A stretch of 7,325 nt of DNA, from positions 1-7,325 of the forward strand of contig JASFWK010000109.1 in assembly GCA_050049355.1 (NCBI GenBank). Direction: 5' to 3'. Numbering within the stretch: the first letter of the stretch is position 1; each line of letters starts with the position of its first letter. This stretch comes from JASFWK01 sp050049355. GTDB taxonomy: Bacteria; Chloroflexota; Anaerolineae; B4-G1; DUEL01. Below the pieces are notes generated by a model that did not search any database, was not told the origin of the DNA, and saw only the letters and a list, made by a program, of their open reading frames with translations. Below, in pieces: positions 1 through 5,952 of this stretch. Both the position numbers and the translations under genes were made by a program.

Positions 1-147
1 GGAATGTCAAATGGCGTGAAGCACTCCCCTCGAGCTTGGAGATTGCTCCAGAGGGCAGTTGTCACCAGTCTCGTCAGCTCGGGGCCGGTGGCGCTCGTAT
101 CTATCCGCCACGATGGATTCCTGCGCAAGTTCCAGGTTCCTCAATTA
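1..147. other. Upstream region with no supported gene
   Basis: I see no recognisable gene here. Two + frames are open across it, but neither translation looks like a conserved protein, and both run through the strong promoter at 148-176 and end within a few bases of the yvcK start. A minus-strand frame is open to the left edge but is too short to judge. The stretch holds two inverted repeats. At 27-55, CCCTC plus TGGAG pair with CTCCA plus GAGGG around an ATTG loop, with five unpaired bases on the left arm. At 88-111 there is a 6-bp stem. The first could be what remains of a structure at the end of the preceding gene, but it lacks a T-run, so I do not call it a terminator. Confidence 0.4.
88..111. 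repeat. Inverted repeat upstream of the yvcK promoter
   Basis: GTGGCG (88-93) and CGCCAC (106-111) form a perfect 6-bp inverted repeat with a 12-base spacer. It lies about 36 bases upstream of the -35 element. The position would suit an activator site or an upstream RNA structure. Six base pairs can occur by chance in GC-rich DNA, so a function is only a possibility. Confidence 0.25.
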
Positions 148-176
148 TTGACGTCTCTCCCTCGTTCCACTATAAT
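148..176 (+). promoter_or_regulatory. Sigma-70-type promoter ahead of yvcK
   Basis: TTGACG at 148-153 is a five-of-six match to the -35 consensus, and TATAAT at 171-176 is a perfect -10. They are separated by the ideal 17 bp. The bases just before the -35 (AATTA) are AT-rich against a GC-rich background. The predicted start is near base 183, giving a leader of about 54 bases before the yvcK ATG. This is the only strong promoter I can see in the window, so it probably drives yvcK and possibly everything downstream. Confidence 0.8.
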
Positions 177-181
177 GAACA

Positions 182-198
182 CGAGGGGCGCTGCCTCG
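182..198 (+). other. Hairpin at the predicted 5' end of the transcript
   Basis: CGAGG (182-186) pairs perfectly with CCTCG (194-198) around a 7-base loop. Given the promoter at 148-176, this stem would lie at the very 5' end of the mRNA, where stem-loops are known to protect transcripts from 5'-end-dependent decay. The position is suggestive, but the stem is short and alternative pairings with the downstream C-run (206-211) exist. Confidence 0.3.
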
Positions 199-236
199 CT
201 GAGGTCCCCCCGCCGTACCCTGACGGAGCAAAGTGA

Positions 237-1517
237 ATGATCCCTTGGGTTCGACTTCGTTCCTATCTCAAATGGCTTCGACCTGGTCTGGGGGTGAAGC
301 GCTGGCTGGTGGTCATGGCCTTCGGGATTGCGCTGCTTGCTCTTGGAATGGGGACCTTGCTCGGGCAAATCCACCGGCTTTCTATCATCTCCTATTACCT
401 GTCATTAGGCTTCCTCCCCGGCTGGGCAAGGACGCTGGCCTTCGGCATAGCGGGGGGGCTGCTGATCTTGGTCAGCCTGGCAGGGCTCAACCGCGTACTC
501 CTCGCTCCGTTTGCTCGCCACGATGGGTCCATGGTAGAGGCCCTCTACCGACATCGCCAACGAGAGCGGGGCCCGAAGGTAGTCGCCATCGGCGGGGGCC
601 ACGGGCTGGCGACTCTGCTGCGCGGCCTGAAGAACTACACCTCCAACATCACCGCTATCGTCACGGTTGCTGATGACGGAGGAAGTTCCGGTCGTTTGCG
701 GCGGGCCCTGGGGGTCCTCCCCCCTGGTGACTTCCGCAACTGTATTGCGGCGCTAGCTGACGATGAGGCGCTCATCACCAAGCTCTTTCAGTATCGCTTC
801 CGCGCCACTGCGGAAAGGAGCGGGCTTGATGGGCACAGCTTCGGCAACTTGTTCATCACCGCGATGGCCGAGGTGGCTGGCTCCTTCGAACGTGCTGTCT
901 TGGAGTCAGGCCGCGTGCTGGCGATCACGGGCCAGGTCCTCCCGAGTACTCTGGAGAGTGTGACGTTGGTGGGAGATCTGCGGGCCGAGCCCGCTCGTGT
1001 GGATCGGGTAGCGGGCGAATCTCGCATCACTGAATCGGGGGGAGCGATCGAGCGCGTCTACCTGGAGCCTGACGACGCACCAGCCTACCCCGAAGTGGTA
1101 CGGGCCATTCTGGAGGCGGACCTCATTGTGGCCGGCCCGGGGTCGCTCTATACGAGCGTCCTGCCCAACCTGCTGGTGCGACAGATCGCTCAGGCGGTGG
1201 CCGCCACGCGGGCGGTACGGGTCTTCGTCTGCAACGTAGCCACGCAGCCGGGGGAGACCGACCGCTACGGCGTTGGTGACCACGTGGCGGCGCTGGTGCG
1301 GCATGTGGGAGAGGGACTCCTCCCTGTCGTCCTGGCGAATGACAACTTCGAACACGCGCATGCCCTCCCGCCGGACGTCGAGCCAACACGGGTTGATGCA
1401 CGAGCTGAGGTTTCCTTCGAGCTTCATACCGCTGACTTGGTGGATCCCACTCGCCCCTGGCGCCACGACAGCGGGAAATTGGCCAGGGCACTGATGAGAC
1501 TGTTGGAAGAGCGGTAG
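237..1517 (+). CDS. yvcK: YvcK/CofD-like UDP-sugar-binding protein with membrane anchor
   Basis: This 426-residue protein belongs to the YvcK (gluconeogenesis factor, CofD-like) family. Family signatures are present in order: IGGGHGLATLLRGLK (118-132), TVADDGGSSGRLR (143-155), PPGDFRNC (162-169), HSFGNLF (200-206), GPGSLYTSVLPNLLV (300-314), TQPGETDRY (336-344) and a C-terminal RHD (409-411). Bacillus YvcK binds UDP-GlcNAc and is required for growth and normal shape on gluconeogenic carbon. Its enzymatic activity, if any, is unsettled. Unlike the roughly 317-residue Bacillus protein, this one has an extension of about 110 residues with a KWLRPGLGVKRW motif (12-23) and two hydrophobic segments (about 22-43 and 66-90), so the nucleotide-binding domain should be tethered to the cytoplasmic face of the membrane. 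The ATG has GGAG (225-228) eight bases upstream and lies about 54 bases into the predicted transcript. It is first in the gene string, 78 bases before gap. The family call is secure; the biochemical role here is inferred. Confidence 0.93.
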   Translation: MIPWVRLRSYLKWLRPGLGVKRWLVVMAFGIALLALGMGTLLGQIHRLSIISYYLSLGFLPGWARTLAFGIAGGLLILVSLAGLNRVLLAPFARHDGSMVEALYRHRQRERGPKVVAIGGGHGLATLLRGLKNYTSNITAIVTVADDGGSSGRLRRALGVLPPGDFRNCIAALADDEALITKLFQYRFRATAERSGLDGHSFGNLFITAMAEVAGSFERAVLESGRVLAITGQVLPSTLESVTLVGDLRAEPARVDRVAGESRITESGGAIERVYLEPDDAPAYPEVVRAILEADLIVAGPGSLYTSVLPNLLVRQIAQAVAATRAVRVFVCNVATQPGETDRYGVGDHVAALVRHVGEGLLPVVLANDNFEHAHALPPDVEPTRVDARAEVSFELHTADLVDPTRPWRHDSGKLARALMRLLEER

Positions 1518-1582
1518 CGGGCATTCCACTGCCCCGTCTTCTGGTCGTAAACCAGCCACGAACAGACCAACTACAAATCAAC
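1518..1582 (+). other. yvcK-gap intergenic spacer with small hairpin
   Basis: This short spacer has no promoter I can recognise and no terminator. CTGGT (1541-1545) pairs with ACCAG (1551-1555) around a 5-base loop. TGGTC (1542-1546) can instead pair with GACCA (1565-1569), so the two pairings exclude each other. There is no U-tract. Readthrough from yvcK into gap is expected. Confidence 0.35.
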
Positions 1583-1590
1583 AAGGAGGG
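1583..1590 (+). promoter_or_regulatory. Strong ribosome binding site for gap
   Basis: AAGGAGGG is a near-perfect Shine-Dalgarno, with the GGAGG core ending about six bases before GTG 1596. It fixes that GTG as the start, and the resulting protein begins exactly where GAPDH proteins begin (VGINGFGRIGR). The strength of the site suits a highly expressed glycolytic enzyme. Confidence 0.85.
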
Positions 1591-1595
1591 AAATT

Positions 1596-2618
<1,023 letters not shown>

Positions 2619-2640
2619 TACGGGGCGGCTAAGTGAACAA

Positions 2641-2703
2641 AGGGGAGCGAAGGGAGTGAGTAGATGAGGGTTGCCTCGTTTACTCGCTCTCGTTTGCTTT
2701 CCT
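2641..2703 (+). other. Large hairpin between gap and pgk
   Basis: The left arm (2641-2669) pairs along its whole length with the right arm (2674-2703), closing a GTTG loop (2670-2673). I count 29 consecutive pairs, 22 Watson-Crick and 7 G-U, with one bulged G at 2692. All seven wobbles are G-U in the + strand RNA and would be A-C mismatches in the opposite RNA, so the fold favours the gap-pgk transcript. The structure begins 22 bases after the gap stop and ends one base before the pgk ribosome site (AGAGGA, 2705-2710). There is no U-tract after the stem, so it does not look like a simple intrinsic terminator. A role in mRNA processing, protection of the gap 3' end, or damping of pgk translation is likely but inferred. 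Confidence 0.75.
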
Positions 2704-2719
2704 CAGAGGATGGAAGGTG

Positions 2720-3904
2720 ATGAAGAAAACCGTCCGTGATGTGGACGTATCCGGGAAGCGGGTCCTGATGCGGGTAGACTTCAACGTCCCGCTCGCTGAC
2801 GGTTCGGTCGCCGATGACACCCGCATCCGCGCTGCCCTGCCCACCATTGAGGTCCTACTGGAGCGCAACACCGCGCTCATCCTGATGTCGCACCTGGGTC
2901 GCCCGAAGGGGGAGGTGGTCGGCGAACTGCGGCTGGATCCGGTCGCCAAGAGGCTGAGCGAACTCCTGGGTCGGCCGGTGCGGAAGCTGGATGACTGTGT
3001 GGGCCCAGAAGTTGAGTCTGTCTGCATGGGACTCCAGTCCGGTGAGGTGGTTCTGCTGGAGAATACCCGTTTCCACCCGGGTGAGAAGGCAAACGACCCC
3101 GCCTTCGCTGCCCGGTTGGCCTCGCTGGGCGATCTGTACGTCAATGATGCCTTTGCAGCCGCTCATCGTGCTCATGCCTCGACCGAGGGAGTGGCCCACG
3201 CCATGCGAGCAGGGGGCGGCCAGGCGGTGGCAGGCTTCCTAATGGAGCGGGAACTGGAGGCGTTGGGCCAGGTGGTGGAGAATCCCGAGCGCCCCTTTGT
3301 TGCCATCCTGGGTGGGGCGAAGGTGTCCGATAAGATCGGTGTCATAGAGCGTCTGCTCACGCAGTGCGACCGACTGCTGATCGGCGGTGGAATGGCCAAC
3401 ACGTTCTTCGAAGCGATGGGATTCGAGATGGGGGATTCGCTTGTCGAGGAGGATGAGTTGGAGAGAGCCCGCGCACTCCTGGAGCGGGGGAAGAGTCGGT
3501 TAGTGCTGCCAGTGGACGTGGTCATGGCGGACGCTCTTGCGAATGATGCCAACACTCGGATCGTGGCGCCCGATCAGGTCTCCCCCGGCTGGCGGGTGCT
3601 GGACATAGGCCCCAAGACGGTCACCACCTTCGAGTCGGCCCTTGGTGGTGCCCGGACCGTGCTTTGGAACGGTCCGCTGGGGGTCTTCGAGATGGCGAAG
3701 TTTGCCCAGGGCACCTTTGCTTTGGCAGAAACTGTGGCCCATCTTGACGCCATCACCGTCGTCGGCGGTGGCGATTCTGCGGCGGCGGTCCGCCAGAGCG
3801 GACTGGCCGGGCACTTCACCCACGTTTCCACCGGGGGTGGAGCCGCCTTGACGCTGCTGGAGGGGAAGCCGGTGCCGGGCGTCGCGGCTCTCGATGATCG
3901 GTGA
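2720..3904 (+). CDS. pgk: Phosphoglycerate kinase
   Basis: The 394-residue protein is the normal length for bacterial Pgk, which transfers the acyl phosphate of 1,3-bisphosphoglycerate to ADP in the cytoplasm, directly after the Gap reaction. The substrate-binding N-lobe shows RVDFNVP (18-24), DDTRIRAALPTI (32-43), SHLGRPKGE (57-65), ENTRFHPGE (114-122) and NDAFAAAHRAHAS (142-154). The nucleotide-binding C-lobe shows GGAKVSDKI (198-206), GGGMANTF (222-229), WNGPLGVFE (316-324), GGGDSAAAV (349-357) and STGGGAALTLLEGKPVPGV (370-388). The sequence looks complete and active. ATG 2720 is preferred, with AGAGGA (2705-2710) nine bases upstream. An in-frame GTG at 2717 would add one residue and is also well spaced, so the start is uncertain by one codon. 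Its ribosome site abuts the large hairpin at 2641-2703, which may tune its translation relative to gap. Confidence 0.98.
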   Translation: MKKTVRDVDVSGKRVLMRVDFNVPLADGSVADDTRIRAALPTIEVLLERNTALILMSHLGRPKGEVVGELRLDPVAKRLSELLGRPVRKLDDCVGPEVESVCMGLQSGEVVLLENTRFHPGEKANDPAFAARLASLGDLYVNDAFAAAHRAHASTEGVAHAMRAGGGQAVAGFLMERELEALGQVVENPERPFVAILGGAKVSDKIGVIERLLTQCDRLLIGGGMANTFFEAMGFEMGDSLVEEDELERARALLERGKSRLVLPVDVVMADALANDANTRIVAPDQVSPGWRVLDIGPKTVTTFESALGGARTVLWNGPLGVFEMAKFAQGTFALAETVAHLDAITVVGGGDSAAAVRQSGLAGHFTHVSTGGGAALTLLEGKPVPGVAALDDR

Positions 3905-3941
3905 GTACGAGTGTGAAGCGGCAAGTGCCCGCCAGCTATCT

Positions 3942-3949
3942 GGGAGGGG
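3942..3949 (+). promoter_or_regulatory. Ribosome binding site that decides the cyclase start
   Basis: GGGAGGGG lies about nine bases before the in-frame GTG at 3957. The ATG at 3894, inside the end of pgk, has no Shine-Dalgarno in front of it. A later GTG at 3972 sits only one base after another GGGAGG (3965-3970), which is too close. GTG 3957 is the best supported start, though only from spacing and sequence. Confidence 0.55.
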
Positions 3950-3956
3950 ACGGTGG

Positions 3957-5861
3957 GTGGATAAGGGAGGAGTGAAGCGCCTTCTCTTCGGAAGGAGCCG
4001 CCCGCTGCGGTGGGTGGTGCCGGTATTGGTGCTGCTGGGCCTGACGATCCTCCAGTGGCGGGTGCCCAACTGGGCCGATCGGGCCGAGGCATGGACGGTG
4101 GACGTCCGCTTTCGGCTGCGCGGGGAGGAGGATCCGCGCTTCCCCATCTTCGTTGTGGCGCTCGACGAGTCCTCCTTCCAGATGCTGGGGGATTTGCACG
4201 GGGAGAACATCCGCACGTGGCCCCGCACCCGCTGGGCAGAGCTGGTTGAGCAGATCGCCGCCGGTGAGCCTCGGGTTATCGGACTGGACGTCATCTTTGA
4301 CACTCCCGGTTGGGACGAGGGCGGAGACGGGGCGCTGGCCGACGCACTGGCGGAGGCTGGAACCGTGGTTCTGGCATCCCACTTCGACCAGTCGGAGGTT
4401 GCTCAACGCAGCTCCAGAACGCTCAGTGAACCCCTGCCGCTTCTCGGCGAGGCAGCTGCCGCGGTGGGGGTTAACAGTCTTCCAGTTGATGCCGACGCAG
4501 CTATCCGCCGCGTGAGCCTCCTGTGGCCCTGGGGCGACAGAACCCAGCCAGCTTTCTCCCTGGTGACCGCTGCTCTCTTTTCCGGCGAGCCTGTGGATGT
4601 GGGCCGTGCCGACCTGGGAACTGACGCCAGCCTGCCCGTTCACTTCCGAGGACCGGAGGGGACCTTCCAAACGATCTCGATGTACCGTCTCCTCCTGGAG
4701 GACGCGGATGAGGCTGTAGATCCAGGGATCTTCCAGGATGCCATCGTGCTGGTAGGCTACACGACCCAGCTGGAGCAGGACCTCCACCCGGCCCCCTTCG
4801 GGGGGGAGAGCGGGATGGCTGGAGTAGAGATTCACGCTAATGCGGTGGACACGCTGCTGGCGGGGGATTGGCTCCACCGTCCGCCGACGTGGCTTCCGAT
4901 ACTGCTGGTGGGAATCGCGGGATTGGGCGCGTTGTTGGCCCTGAACATGCGCCAGCCGGGCCTGGGCGTGGTGGTGTTGCTCGGAGGCATCGTGATCTAC
5001 TCGGCGGTGGGTGTGGGGCTGTTCATCGGATCGGATTACCTCCTGCCGCTGGTCGCACCGCTGGTGTCGGCCGTGGCGGTCGGCGGCACGTCGTTGGCTG
5101 AGCGGATGGTCTTCGCTGAGCGCGACAAGCGTCGGCTGCGGCGCAGGTTCGCCGGAGTGATGTCTCCTGAGCGGCTCGAGGCGGTGCTGGATGAGTGGGA
5201 AGCGCTGCTGGAGGACGAGCGTCCACAGAAGAGGGCGGCAGTCCTCTTCGCTGACGTGCGCGGTTTCACCAGAGCTACTGAGTCCCTTATGCGTCAGAGT
5301 CGGAGCCCCGAGATGGTACGCTTCCTCAGCGCGTATCTGGACGCGATGGCGGAGGCGGTCTTCGCCGAGGGAGGCGTTATCTACGACGTGGTGGGTGACG
5401 GCCTTATGATCCTGTTTGGCGTGCCGGAACCCTTTCCCGACTACGCGCTGCGAGCGGTAAGGGCGGCGGTGCGCATGGCGCGCGCGACTGAGAGTCTGCA
5501 GGAGGTCTGGCCTCAGCGCGATCGGCGCCCTCTGGGGATGGGGATCGGTGTCCACTGTGGATCGGTGGTGGACGCCGTCGTGGGCCGGGGACGCAGAATG
5601 GAGTACGCCGTGATCGGCGATCCGGTCAACACGGCAGCCCGCATTGAGGCGCACTGCAAGGTGGCCATGGAGATCCCTCGTCCCCCGGGAGGAGAGGTGC
5701 CGGAGAGGGTGACCATCCTGCTCAGCGCCGACCTCTACGAAGAGGTGCGTGAACACGTGCTGGTGGACGAAGGGGTGCCTCCCTTTAGGGCGCGCGGGAA
5801 GTCGGAGCCGCTGGGCGTCGTGCGGCTTCTGGGGTTGAAGGAGGAGCCTCCGTACGGGTAA
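3957..5861 (+). CDS. CHASE2-domain class III adenylate/guanylate cyclase
   Basis: Numbered from GTG 3957, this is a 634-residue membrane receptor. A hydrophobic segment (about 16-34) is followed by an extracytoplasmic CHASE2 sensor (about 39-304; VVALDESSF, VIGLDVIF, GVEIHANAVDTLL). Three more membrane segments follow (about 311-329, 335-357, 362-381), then a basic linker (DKRRLRRRF) and a cytoplasmic class III cyclase domain (about 424-624). Both metal-binding aspartates are present: Asp433 in LFADVRGFT and Asp481 in GDGLM. The transition-state Asn558 and Arg562 (NTAAR) are also there, so catalysis is plausible. The residues that select the purine are not standard: Asp477 stands where adenylate cyclases have Lys (VIYDVVGD against the usual DKxxGD), and Ala551 stands where Asp or Thr is usual (EYAVIGD). 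cAMP, cGMP or another product is therefore open. An insertion of about ten residues (PRPPGGEVPER) lies late in the domain. A start at ATG 3894, overlapping pgk by 11 bases, would add 21 residues but has no ribosome site. The next gene encodes a FecR lipoprotein, a likely partner. Confidence 0.9.
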   Translation: MDKGGVKRLLFGRSRPLRWVVPVLVLLGLTILQWRVPNWADRAEAWTVDVRFRLRGEEDPRFPIFVVALDESSFQMLGDLHGENIRTWPRTRWAELVEQIAAGEPRVIGLDVIFDTPGWDEGGDGALADALAEAGTVVLASHFDQSEVAQRSSRTLSEPLPLLGEAAAAVGVNSLPVDADAAIRRVSLLWPWGDRTQPAFSLVTAALFSGEPVDVGRADLGTDASLPVHFRGPEGTFQTISMYRLLLEDADEAVDPGIFQDAIVLVGYTTQLEQDLHPAPFGGESGMAGVEIHANAVDTLLAGDWLHRPPTWLPILLVGIAGLGALLALNMRQPGLGVVVLLGGIVIYSAVGVGLFIGSDYLLPLVAPLVSAVAVGGTSLAERMVFAERDKRRLRRRFAGVMSPERLEAVLDEWEALLEDERPQKRAAVLFADVRGFTRATESLMRQSRSPEMVRFLSAYLDAMAEAVFAEGGVIYDVVGDGLMILFGVPEPFPDYALRAVRAAVRMARATESLQEVWPQRDRRPLGMGIGVHCGSVVDAVVGRGRRMEYAVIGDPVNTAARIEAHCKVAMEIPRPPGGEVPERVTILLSADLYEEVREHVLVDEGVPPFRARGKSEPLGVVRLLGLKEEPPYG

Positions 5862-5939
5862 ACTTCGACTGCGGAATCCGCCGCGTTTCATGTAGCTGTT
5901 CACCTTGTTGCTTGCCTATCGCTCAACGTTCTCAGTCTC
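5862..5939 (+). other. Cyclase-lipoprotein intergenic spacer
   Basis: I see no gene or convincing promoter here. A 4-bp stem, GCGG (5871-5874) with CCGC (5878-5881), is followed only by a GTTT, which is too weak to call a terminator. The short spacer suggests co-transcription of the cyclase and lipoprotein genes. Confidence 0.4.
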
Positions 5940-5946
5940 AAGGAGG
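5940..5946 (+). promoter_or_regulatory. Strong ribosome binding site for the FecR lipoprotein gene
   Basis: AAGGAGG is a perfect Shine-Dalgarno core ending six bases before ATG 5953. It fixes the start of the lipoprotein gene and places the signal peptide exactly at the N terminus. Confidence 0.85.
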
Positions 5947-5952
5947 TGTCCG

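Noticed and set aside
27..55. Stem-loop considered as a terminator or T-box-like leader element
   Set aside because: No T-run follows the stem, and the conserved T-box antiterminator sequence is absent. It is left as an unexplained weak structure.
3..240. Two short open + frames ending at 236 and 240, possible tail of a preceding gene
   Set aside because: Neither translation resembles a known protein, both cross the strong promoter at 148-176, and there is no independent sign of coding. A gene tail cannot be excluded for the first bases but is not supported.
452..458. Run of seven G in yvcK (and another at 4800-4806 in the cyclase) as a possible frameshift site
   Set aside because: The reading frame and family motifs are continuous on both sides of each run, so there is no sign of a real frameshift.
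5871..5890. GCGG-AAT-CCGC stem considered as a terminator after the cyclase gene
   Set aside because: The stem is only 4 bp and is followed by a single TTT, so it would not be an effective intrinsic terminator.
3936..5903. A 655-codon open frame on the minus strand, opposite the cyclase gene
   Set aside because: The translation is rich in His, Arg and Gln with no recognisable domain, while the + strand encodes clear CHASE2 and cyclase motifs. Long antisense open frames are common in GC-rich codon usage.
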